A DNA stretch of 64,000 nucleotides from Streptomyces sp. TLI_146. GTDB taxonomy: Bacteria; Actinomycetota; Actinomycetes; Streptomycetales; Streptomycetaceae. The notes below the pieces were generated by a model, which saw only the letters and a list, made by a program, of their open reading frames with translations, searched no databases and had not been told where the DNA came from. Position 1 is the first letter of the stretch, and each line of letters opens with the position of its first letter. Shown in pieces: positions 1-8,274 of the stretch. The translations under genes were made by a program, and so were the position numbers. The stretch is from contig NZ_PJMX01000001.1 of the NCBI RefSeq assembly GCF_002846415.1, positions 2,914,001 to 2,978,000 of the forward strand, in the 5' to 3' direction.

Positions 1-863
1 GTTACACGATGGTCTACGGCATCGTCCAGCTCATCAACTTCGCACACGGCGAGATCTTCATGACGGGCGCCTTCGGCGGCCTCACGGTCTACCTCTATGT
101 GCTCCCCGACGGCGTATCCATGTGGATAGCCCTCCCCCTGATGCTGATCGGCGGCGCCATCGTCTCCGTACTGATCGCCCTGGGAGCGGAACGCTTCGCC
201 TACCGGCCACTGCGCGGCGCGCCACGCCTGGCGCCGCTGATCACCGCGATCGGCCTCTCGCTCGCGCTCCAGCAGGCGGTCTTCAACTGGTACCCGAACG
301 CCAAGAACGACGAGAACTTCCCGCAGCTCCCGGGCGGGCCGTTCCACATCGGCTCGATCACCTTCGGCTCCGGTGACATCTTCCTGATCACCGCGGCCCC
401 GCTCTGCATGGCGGCCCTCGCCCTCTTCGTCCGCTCCTCGCGCACCGGCCGTGCCATGCAGGCCACCGCGCAGGACCCGGACACCGCCCAGCTCATGGGC
501 ATCGACACCAACCGCATCATCATGATCGCCTTCGCCATCGGCGGCCTCTTCGCCGCCGTCGCGGGCGTCGCCTGGGGCCTCAAGTACGGCTCGATCAAGT
601 ACGAGATGGGCTTCCAGGCCGGCCTCAAGGCCTTCACCGCGGCTGTCCTCGGCGGTATCGGCAACATCTACGGCGCCATGATCGGCGGTGTGGTCCTCGG
701 CCTCGCCGAGACCATGGCCAGCGCGTACATCGCCAACGTCCCCGGGATGCAGCAGCTCGGCGGCTCGGGCTGGGCGAACGTCTGGGCGTTCGTCCTCCTC
801 ATCCTCGTCCTGCTCTTCAGGCCACAAGGCCTGGTGGGCGAACGCGTCGCGGACAGGGCGTGA
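1..863 (+). CDS. livH: Branched-chain amino-acid ABC transporter permease LivH (5' end missing)
   Basis: Inner-membrane permease that, with LivM, forms the channel of a high-affinity Leu/Ile/Val importer. The reading frame is open from the first base: residues Gly-Tyr-Thr precede MVYGIVQLINFAHGE, the conserved N-terminal block of LivH, so the true start lies upstream and roughly 20 residues are missing. Several hydrophobic helices and the EAA-like segment GLKAFTAAVLGGIGN are visible, and the C-terminus FRPQGLVGERV is typical. The stop overlaps the livM GTG by 4 bp. The substrate-binding protein gene is probably just outside the window. Confidence 0.93.
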   Translation, partial: YTMVYGIVQLINFAHGEIFMTGAFGGLTVYLYVLPDGVSMWIALPLMLIGGAIVSVLIALGAERFAYRPLRGAPRLAPLITAIGLSLALQQAVFNWYPNAKNDENFPQLPGGPFHIGSITFGSGDIFLITAAPLCMAALALFVRSSRTGRAMQATAQDPDTAQLMGIDTNRIIMIAFAIGGLFAAVAGVAWGLKYGSIKYEMGFQAGLKAFTAAVLGGIGNIYGAMIGGVVLGLAETMASAYIANVPGMQQLGGSGWANVWAFVLLILVLLFRPQGLVGERVADRA

Positions 864-2653
864 TCGACATGACCACCAGCACCACCAAGACCACCGCCCC
901 CGCGGCCGAGCCCCTCGGCATCGTCCCGCTGCCGGCGCCCGTCGCCCGGTTCCTCATCGCGGTCGGCGCCGTCGCCACCATCGCCTCCACCTTCCTCGCC
1001 TGGACCTGGACCTCCGAGTTCCCCGGCGACCTCACCGTCACCGGCTACCCGGCCGGGCTCCAGACCCTCACCCTGATCGCCGGAGCACTCACCCTGCTCT
1101 ACGCCCTCGCGGGCTACGGCGTCCGCGGCCTGGGCTGGCTCAACCCGGGCGGCAGCAACAACCCGGTGCTCCTCGCCGCGGTCTCCGCGTTCGCGGTCGT
1201 CTGGTACACCGCGATCGCCATCTCGTACGACCTGGGCGGCCTGGCCAACCTGGAGCCGGGCGCGTACGTCGCGGCCGTCTCCTCGCTGCTGCCGGTCGTC
1301 GGCGCGCTCGCGCTGCCGCACCCGGGCCGCTCGCTGCGCGACCACATCGCCAAGCCGGACGGCATCCCGGCGGCCGCGCCGCTGCCCAGCTGGGTCCAGC
1401 GCCTGATCATCTCGCTGGCCACCGCGCTCGGCCTGGTCGTCTTCACGTACGGCATCGGCGTCAACGACGACGAGAGCGAGACCTTCATCGGTCTGCTGCT
1501 CCTGGTCCTGTTCGGCTCGATGGCGCTGTTCGCCGCCGGACTCTTCGAGCGGTTCACCGAACTCAACGTCCAGCACAAGGGGTTCGCGACCACCGCCGTG
1601 TTCCTCGCGGCCGTGATCTTCCCGTTCACCCAGAGCGAGGACCACAACGCCAACCTCGGCGCCAACATCCTCATCTTCGGCACCGTGGCCCTCGGCCTCA
1701 ACATCGTCGTCGGCCTCACCGGTCTGCTCGACCTCGGTTACGTGGCCTTCCTCGGCGTCGGCGCCTACGCGGCCGCGCTGGTCTCGGGCTCCGAGTTCTC
1801 CCGCTTCTCCGGTGTACAGGTCCCGTTCTGGGCCGCCGCGCTGATCGGCATGGGCGCCTCACTGGTCTTCGGCGTGATCATCGGTGCACCGACACTGCGG
1901 CTGCGCGGCGACTATCTGGCCATCGTGACCCTCGGCTTCGGAGAGATCTTCCGGATCACCGTCAACAACCTCGACGGCGGCTCCGGCCCCAACCTCACCA
2001 ACGGCCCCAACGGCATCTCCCAGATCCCCGACCTGGAGATCTTCGGGTTCAACCTCGGCGCCGCGCACGACATCGCCGGACGCACCATCGGCCGCTTCGG
2101 CAACTACCTGTTCCTGATGCTGCTGATCACGGCGCTCATCGTGCTCGTCTTCAACCGCGCCGCGAACTCCCGTATCGGCCGCTCCTGGATCGCCATCCGC
2201 GAGGACGAGACCGCCGCCACCGCCATGGGCATCAACGGCTTCCGGGTCAAGCTCATCGCCTTCGCCCTGGGCGCCTCGCTCGCCGGTCTCGCGGGCACGG
2301 TCTTCGCCCACGTCAACTACAGCGTGGTGCCGAGCCCCTTCCAGTTCGCCGGTGCCGCGCCGCCCAACTCGGCCTTCCTGCTCGCGGCCGTCGTCCTCGG
2401 CGGCATGGGCACGGTGAGCGGTCCGCTCCTGGGCGCCTCGCTGCTCTACCTCATCCCCGAGAAGCTGGGCTTCCTCAAGGAGTACGAGCTCTTCGGCTTC
2501 GGTGTCGCACTCATCCTGCTGATGCGGTTCCGCCCCGAGGGCATCGTCGCCAACCGGCGCCGCCAGCTCGAATTCCACGAGACCGGCCAGCTGGACGTGC
2601 CCGACAAGGGCCTTCCGGACACCACCGTCGGCGTCACCAAGGCGGAGGCGTAA
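860..2653 (+). CDS. livM: Branched-chain amino-acid ABC transporter permease LivM, with long N-terminal membrane extension
   Basis: Second permease of the Liv importer, 597 aa. The core LivM domain begins around residue 270 (GLNIVVGLTGLLDLGYVAF) and contains the loop segment AIREDETAATAMGI before the last helices. The first ~270 residues carry additional hydrophobic segments absent from the E. coli-type protein; similar extensions are known in Streptomyces LivM. The GTG start overlaps the livH stop (GTGA); an in-frame ATG three codons later is an alternative. Translationally coupled with livH and livG. Confidence 0.93.
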   Translation: MIDMTTSTTKTTAPAAEPLGIVPLPAPVARFLIAVGAVATIASTFLAWTWTSEFPGDLTVTGYPAGLQTLTLIAGALTLLYALAGYGVRGLGWLNPGGSNNPVLLAAVSAFAVVWYTAIAISYDLGGLANLEPGAYVAAVSSLLPVVGALALPHPGRSLRDHIAKPDGIPAAAPLPSWVQRLIISLATALGLVVFTYGIGVNDDESETFIGLLLLVLFGSMALFAAGLFERFTELNVQHKGFATTAVFLAAVIFPFTQSEDHNANLGANILIFGTVALGLNIVVGLTGLLDLGYVAFLGVGAYAAALVSGSEFSRFSGVQVPFWAAALIGMGASLVFGVIIGAPTLRLRGDYLAIVTLGFGEIFRITVNNLDGGSGPNLTNGPNGISQIPDLEIFGFNLGAAHDIAGRTIGRFGNYLFLMLLITALIVLVFNRAANSRIGRSWIAIREDETAATAMGINGFRVKLIAFALGASLAGLAGTVFAHVNYSVVPSPFQFAGAAPPNSAFLLAAVVLGGMGTVSGPLLGASLLYLIPEKLGFLKEYELFGFGVALILLMRFRPEGIVANRRRQLEFHETGQLDVPDKGLPDTTVGVTKAEA

Positions 2654-2658
2654 CCATC

Positions 2659-3638
<980 letters not shown>

Positions 3639-3642
<4 letters not shown>

Positions 3643-4355
3643 CCGCTCTTCTGGAAGTCGAAGACCTCCGCGTCGCCTACGGCAAGATCGAGGCCGTCAA
3701 GGGGATCTCCTTCAGCGTCGAGGCGGGCCAGGTCGTCACGCTCATCGGCACCAACGGCGCCGGCAAGACCACGACCCTGCGGACCCTGTCGGGGCTCCTC
3801 AAGCCCTCCGGCGGCCGGATCACGTTCGACGGGAAGCCCCTGTCGAACATCCCCGCGCACAAGATCGTCTCGCTCGGGCTGGCCCACTCCCCCGAGGGCC
3901 GGCATATCTTCCCGCGTCTGAGCATCGCCGAGAACCTCCAGCTGGGAGCGTTTCTGCGGAACGACAAGGAAGGCATCGAGAAGGACATCCAGCGGGCGTA
4001 CGAGCTGTTCCCCATCCTGGGCGAACGGCGCAAGCAGGCCGCCGGCACGCTGTCGGGCGGTGAGCAGCAGATGCTCGCGATGGGCCGGGCGCTGATGTCC
4101 CAGCCCAAGCTGCTGATGCTGGACGAGCCGTCGATGGGGCTCTCCCCGATCATGATGCAGAAGATCATGGAGACCATCGTCGAGCTCAAGGCCCAGGGCA
4201 CCACGATCCTGCTCGTCGAGCAGAACGCGCAGGCCGCGCTGTCCCTGGCGGATCACGCCCATGTGATGGAGGTCGGCGAGATCAAGCTCTCCGGCTCCGG
4301 CCAGGACCTCCTCCACGACGAGAACGTCCGCAAGACGTACCTCGGCGAGGATTAG
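3639..4355 (+). CDS. livF: Branched-chain amino-acid ABC transporter ATPase LivF
   Basis: Second ATPase of the Liv importer, 238 aa, the usual length. Walker A GTNGAGKTTT, signature LSGGEQQMLAMGRAL, Walker B LLMLDEPSMGLSP and the LivF-typical HSPEGRHIFP segment are present. The GTG start overlaps the livG stop (GTGA), so livHMGF is one coupled operon that ends here in front of a hairpin and a repeat element. Confidence 0.95.
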
Positions 4356-4383
4356 GCGCCGGGTGGGGTGAGCTGGTCGGTCG

Positions 4384-4429
4384 GCTGCGGGTCGTCCGTG
4401 GTTGCTCGCGCAGTTCCCCGCGCCCCTTA
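4384..4429 (+). repeat. Dispersed intergenic repeat, forward copy after livF
   Basis: Copy of the window's ~48 bp repeat family ending in GCGCAGTTCCCCGCGCCCCT. The 5' half (ctgcgggtcgtccgtgg) is degenerate. It lies 29 bp after the livF stop in a convergent intergenic region, with an inverted relative at 4506-4578. Confidence 0.75.
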
Positions 4430-4437
4430 GGAAGTAC

Positions 4438-4466
4438 GGGCCGCGCCACGAGATGTGGCGCGGCCC
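4438..4466. terminator. Hairpin terminator between livF and the ANTAR regulator gene
   Basis: A perfect 12 bp stem (GGGCCGCGCCAC / GTGGCGCGGCCC) with a 5-nt loop lies between two convergent genes. There is no U-tract, as is common for Streptomyces terminators, so it probably works in both directions. Confidence 0.7.
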
Positions 4467-4505
4467 ATGCCGTCTGCGTTCGTGGACCGGTCAGCCGTAC
4501 CCCCT

Positions 4506-4578
4506 AGGGGCGCGGGGCTGTGACATGTGCGGCTCCGCCGCGTGGGCGCGAGCAACCCACCACCGGCCCGCAGACAAA
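4506..4578 (-). repeat. Dispersed intergenic repeat, inverted long variant
   Basis: Inverted copy of the repeat family with an internal insertion containing a small GC hairpin (GCGGCTCCGCCGC). The same insertion variant occurs at 10420-10490. It stops 9 bp before the 3' end of the regulator gene. Confidence 0.7.
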
Positions 4579-4586
4579 GACCGGGC

Positions 4587-5237
4587 TTACCCCTTCGCCG
4601 CCTTCTTCTCCTCCGCGTCCTCGATGACCGCCTCCGCGACCTGCTGCATCGACAGGCGCCGGTCCATCGACGTCTTCTGGATCCAGCGGAACGCGGCGGG
4701 CTCGGTCAGCCCGTACTGCGTCTGCAGGATCGACTTCGCGCGGTCGACCAGCTTGCGCGTCTCCAGGCGCTGGGAGAGGTCCGCGACCTCCTTCTCCAGC
4801 GCCTTCAGCTCGGTGAAGCGCGACACCGCCATCTCGATCGCGGGCACCACGTCGCTCTTGGAGAACGGCTTCACCAGGTACGCCATCGCCCCCGCGTCCC
4901 GCGCCCGCTCCACCAGGTCGCGCTGCGAGAACGCGGTGAGCATCAGGACCGGCGCGATGGAGTCCTTGGCGATCTGCTCGGCGGCCGAGATGCCGTCCAG
5001 GATCGGCATCTTCACATCGAGGATGACCAGGTCGGGGCGGTGCTCCCGGGCCAGCTCGACGGCCTTCTGGCCGTCCCCGGCCTCGCCGACGACCGCGTAG
5101 CCCTCTTCTTCGAGCATCTCTTTGAGGTCGAGGCGGATGAGGGCCTCGTCCTCGGCGATGACGACGCGGGTCGTCAGCGGCGGGACGTGCGACTGGTCGT
5201 CGTCGGCGACGGGCTGGGGCGACTCGGGGGCGGTCAC
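4587..5237 (-). CDS. pdtaR: Response regulator with ANTAR RNA-binding output domain (PdtaR-like)
   Basis: 216 aa. A receiver domain starts at TTRVVIAEDEALIRLDL (acidic pocket ED; phospho-acceptor Asp in LVILDVKMP; conserved K in YLVKPFSKSD). A coiled linker (LKALEKEVADLSQRLETRK) leads into a C-terminal ANTAR domain (VDRAKSILQ...GLTEPAAFRWIQKTSM). ANTAR proteins bind paired hexanucleotide-loop RNA hairpins and act as antiterminators. The GTG at 5237 is chosen because AAGGAG lies just upstream; longer in-frame starts run towards the tRNA gene. No partner kinase is in the window. Confidence 0.9.
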   Translation of the reverse strand: MTAPESPQPVADDDQSHVPPLTTRVVIAEDEALIRLDLKEMLEEEGYAVVGEAGDGQKAVELAREHRPDLVILDVKMPILDGISAAEQIAKDSIAPVLMLTAFSQRDLVERARDAGAMAYLVKPFSKSDVVPAIEMAVSRFTELKALEKEVADLSQRLETRKLVDRAKSILQTQYGLTEPAAFRWIQKTSMDRRLSMQQVAEAVIEDAEEKKAAKG

Positions 5238-5339
5238 GGGGGCTCCTTGTTGCGGGGCAAGTACTGCTTCCCAAGAGCGTACCCAGCTGCGGTAAGGTGT
5301 GGTCACGGCGGGTAGCCGCCTACCTTTGGTTCCAAGGAT

Positions 5340-5412
5340 GCCCCGGTAGCCCAGCGGTAGAGGCAATGGTCTCAAACACCATCCAGCGTCGGTTCGAATC
5401 CGACCCGGGGTA
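5340..5412 (+). tRNA. tRNA with CAA anticodon (Leu by anticodon) but class I shape
   Basis: Cloverleaf read by eye. Acceptor 5340-5346/5405-5411 has six Watson-Crick pairs plus a terminal G-U. A three-pair D stem, a five-pair anticodon stem (ATGGT/ACCAT) around loop CTCAAAC, a five-pair T stem (GTCGG/CCGAC) with loop TTCGAAT, and discriminator A follow. The anticodon at 5373-5375 is CAA, which reads UUG. The variable region is only 5 nt (CCAGC), whereas tRNA-Leu normally has a long class II variable arm. CCA is not encoded. The gene assignment is firm; the charged amino acid is uncertain. Confidence 0.85.
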
Positions 5413-5481
5413 CTTTTCGTGCGAATCCATGGTCACGCACCGTTGAGGTTCGCGTCACTCCCCACCCCTTTTCTGAAAGCC

Positions 5482-5510
5482 CGGGCCCCCACCCGTACGA
5501 CAGGGGCCCG
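5482..5510 (-). terminator. Hairpin terminator of the DUF4331 gene
   Basis: An 8 bp GC stem (CGGGCCCC / GGGGCCCG) lies 6 bp beyond the stop codon of the minus-strand DUF4331 gene. On that strand it is followed by a short CTTTC run. Confidence 0.6.
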
Positions 5511-5515
5511 ACGGC

Positions 5516-6469
5516 TCAGTGCGGCGTGCCGAGGTAGGGGAACTCCTGGAGCAGGTCCCGGTGCGGGGCGATGTGGTCCGTGGTGATCTTCCCGCCGGAG
5601 ACCATGGCCAGCCGGGCCGAGGTGACGTCGTCCGTGAGCGTGCGGCCGTTGGGGTACGCGGCGGGCCTGCTCCGGTCGTAGCGCAGGATGTCGGGGAGCA
5701 CCGTGCTCAGGGCCGCTTCCGCCGACTCCCCGGTGTAGCCGCCGGTGTGCCGCAGGACCGCCGTCCAGGGGGCGCGGTAGGTGTCCCAGTCGTCGGCCGG
5801 TTCGCCCGCGTTGTACGCGTCCTTGACCTCCTCCGCGTTGAAGTACGCCGTGAGGGAGGGATGGGCGCCCCGGTCCACCGAGGTCAGCGTCCCGTTCCGG
5901 TGGACGCTGACGCGGGCCCAGACGCCGATGACGGGGTCGGCGCCGAGTTCGGCGTCGGGGACTTCCAGGACGATGCCGAAGACGTTCTTGTCGGCGCCCC
6001 AGTCGGTGCCGGTCCACTGGAAGTCCTTGACGATGCCGTCGAGGTCCGCGAAGAACGGGTCGCTGCGCAGCCCGGCCGAGACGAGGTACTGCCCCGCCTC
6101 GGTGACCTGGGGGTAGGGGCCGAAGCTGACGGGCGCGTCGGTGAACATCGGGGTGCCGGCGGCCTCGTGGGCGCGGGCCTCGGCGCCGGTGGCCCGGTGG
6201 ACGGTGAGGGTCTGCTCCCCGTCGTCGGCGGGGTCGGAGAAGGTGAAGCTGTAGGCGACGTCGGCCCGGTGGTCGCCGTCGGTGTCGACGTTGAGGCGGT
6301 AGACGGCGTCCGGGTGGAAGGCCCGGCCGCCGGTGGGGGCGATCGGGTTGACGTTCATGATGAGGACGGTGCGGTCGCCGGGGACCGAGAAGGCGAACAC
6401 GTCGGTGAGGTCGAGGCGCGCGTCGTCCATGGGCGAGCGCAGGTGCGGCCCGCTGAGGTGATGTGACAT
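5516..6469 (-). CDS. DUF4331 family protein
   Basis: 317 aa, matching DUF4331 by its N-terminal block (SHHLSGPHLRSPMDDARLDLTDVFAF) and the segment DRTVLIMNVNP. The family is predicted to be an all-beta protein of unknown function, common in actinobacteria. No signal peptide or membrane segment is visible, so a cytoplasmic location is likely. The ATG at 6469 keeps the family N-terminus intact, although no good ribosome-binding site is seen. It is flanked by the tRNA and pyruvate kinase genes and appears to be a single-gene unit ending at the hairpin at 5482-5510. Confidence 0.85.
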   Translation of the reverse strand: MSHHLSGPHLRSPMDDARLDLTDVFAFSVPGDRTVLIMNVNPIAPTGGRAFHPDAVYRLNVDTDGDHRADVAYSFTFSDPADDGEQTLTVHRATGAEARAHEAAGTPMFTDAPVSFGPYPQVTEAGQYLVSAGLRSDPFFADLDGIVKDFQWTGTDWGADKNVFGIVLEVPDAELGADPVIGVWARVSVHRNGTLTSVDRGAHPSLTAYFNAEEVKDAYNAGEPADDWDTYRAPWTAVLRHTGGYTGESAEAALSTVLPDILRYDRSRPAAYPNGRTLTDDVTSARLAMVSGGKITTDHIAPHRDLLQEFPYLGTPH

Positions 6470-6598
6470 GCCGTCAGCGTGGCGGCGGACCCCGGCCCTG
6501 ACGCCCGAGGCCGGGCCGTCGGGTCATCCCTTCGGCCCGGCCCCGTCCCCGGTACGGTGGTGCGGTCGGCTACTGGGGCCGCGTTCAAAGACACGCGC

Positions 6599-8035
6599 TC
6601 AGCCCTTGGGGCTGTCGTCCTCGCCGATGTGGTGGACGCGGACCAGGTTGGTCGAGCCCGCGACCCCGGGCGGGGAGCCCGCCGTGATGACCACGATGTC
6701 GCCGCGCCGGCAGCGGCCGATCTTCAGGAGTTGTTCGTCGACCTGGGCCACCATCGCGTCCGTCGACTCCACGTGCGGCCCGAGGAACGTCTCCACGCCC
6801 CAGGTGAGGTTGAGCTGGGAGCGGGTGGCCGGGTCGGGCGTGAAGGCGAGCAGCGGGATCGGCGAGCGGTAGCGGGACAGGCGCTTGACGGTGTCGCCGG
6901 ACTGGGTGAAGGCGACCAGGTACTTGGCGTTCAGGAAGTCGCCCATCTCGGCCGCCGCGCGGGCCACCGCGCCGCCCTGGGTGCGGGGCTTGCTGCGCTC
7001 GGTGAGCGGCGGCAGGCCCTTGGCCAGCACGTCCTCCTCGGCCGCCTCGACGATGCGGCTCATCGTACGGACGGTCTCGACGGGGTACTTGCCCACGCTG
7101 GTCTCGCCGGAGAGCATCACCGCGTCCGTGCCGTCGATGACCGCATTGGCCACGTCGCTCGCCTCGGCCCTGGTGGGGCGGGAGTTGTCGATCATCGAGT
7201 CCAGCATCTGGGTGGCCACGATGACCGGCTTGGCGTTCCGCTTGGCGAGCTTGATCGCCCGCTTCTGCACGATCGGGACCTGTTCGAGGGGCATTTCGAC
7301 GCCCAGGTCGCCGCGCGCCACCATGATTCCGTCGAAGGCCGCGACGATGTCGTCGATGCTGTCGACCGCCTGCGGCTTCTCGATCTTGGCGATGACGGGA
7401 ACGCGGCGGCCCTCCTCGTCCATGATGCGGTGGACGTCCTCGATGTCGCGGCCGCTGCGGACGAAGGAGAGCGCGATGATGTCGGCGCCGGTGCGCAGGG
7501 CCCAGCGCAGGTCCTCGACGTCCTTCTCGGAGAGCGCGGGCACGGAGACGGCGACGCCGGGGAGGTTGAGTCCCTTGTGGTCGGAGACCATGCCGCCCTC
7601 GACGACGCGGGTGCGCACGTGCGGGCCGTCGACACCGACGACCTCCAGGGCCACCTTGCCGTCGTCGACGAGGATGCGTTCACCGGTGGTGACGTCGTCG
7701 GCGAGGCCCGAGTAGGTGGTGCCGCAGGTGTGGCGGTCGCCCTCGACCTGCTCGACGGTGATGGTGAACTCATCGCCGCGTTCAAGCAGTACGGGACCTT
7801 CACGGAAACGCCCCAGACGGATCTTCGGGCCTTGAAGGTCGGCGAGCACTCCGACACTGCGGCCCGTTTCGTCGGACGCCTTGCGCACGCGCTGATAGCG
7901 CTCCTCGTGGTCGGCGTACGTGCCGTGGCTGAGGTTGAAGCGGGCGACGTCCATTCCGGCCTCGACCAGTGCCTTGATCTGGTCGTACGTGTCGGTGGCG
8001 GGCCCCAGGGTACAGACGATCTTTGCTCGACGCAT
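6599..8035 (-). CDS. pyk: Pyruvate kinase
   Basis: 478 aa, normal bacterial length. It converts phosphoenolpyruvate and ADP to pyruvate and ATP in the last step of glycolysis. Diagnostic segments are RRAKIVCTLGPA at the N-terminus, the substrate-loop NLSHG, the catalytic-lysine motif VIAKIEKPQAV, the Mg-site MVARGDLGVEMP and NAKPVIVATQMLDSM. S. coelicolor has two pyk genes; position beside the ANTAR regulator suggests the pyk2 orthologue (from memory). Upstream lies a perfect 12 bp palindrome TACCGGCCGGTA (8053-8064), a possible operator. Confidence 0.96.
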   Translation of the reverse strand: MRRAKIVCTLGPATDTYDQIKALVEAGMDVARFNLSHGTYADHEERYQRVRKASDETGRSVGVLADLQGPKIRLGRFREGPVLLERGDEFTITVEQVEGDRHTCGTTYSGLADDVTTGERILVDDGKVALEVVGVDGPHVRTRVVEGGMVSDHKGLNLPGVAVSVPALSEKDVEDLRWALRTGADIIALSFVRSGRDIEDVHRIMDEEGRRVPVIAKIEKPQAVDSIDDIVAAFDGIMVARGDLGVEMPLEQVPIVQKRAIKLAKRNAKPVIVATQMLDSMIDNSRPTRAEASDVANAVIDGTDAVMLSGETSVGKYPVETVRTMSRIVEAAEEDVLAKGLPPLTERSKPRTQGGAVARAAAEMGDFLNAKYLVAFTQSGDTVKRLSRYRSPIPLLAFTPDPATRSQLNLTWGVETFLGPHVESTDAMVAQVDEQLLKIGRCRRGDIVVITAGSPPGVAGSTNLVRVHHIGEDDSPKG

Positions 8036-8187
8036 GCTTCGAGCCTAGGCCTTACCGGCCGGTAGAGAATTGGTCCCGCGTGACTACTCAACAACCTTTG
8101 CATGAAGGGTTATTGACAACTGTTGAATTGTGCGCCGGGGCGCTCCGATGAGCGGACGGCACTCTGTCCCAGGCCCGGCGCAAACCC

Positions 8188-8216
8188 TTGACATGTCCAG
8201 GCCTCGACGCTGGAAT
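8188..8216 (+). promoter_or_regulatory. Candidate promoter of the GH27 gene
   Basis: TTGACA (8188-8193), 17 bp spacer, TGGAAT (8211-8216): a near-consensus housekeeping-sigma arrangement about 60 bp before the start codon. Further upstream, 8090-8125 is AT-rich with a second TTGACA at 8113 that could belong to either divergent gene. Confidence 0.55.
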
Positions 8217-8274
8217 ATGTTCGTTTTCGTTCGACCTCGTTGAATTCGGCGCCACTACACCGACGGAGCCGCAC

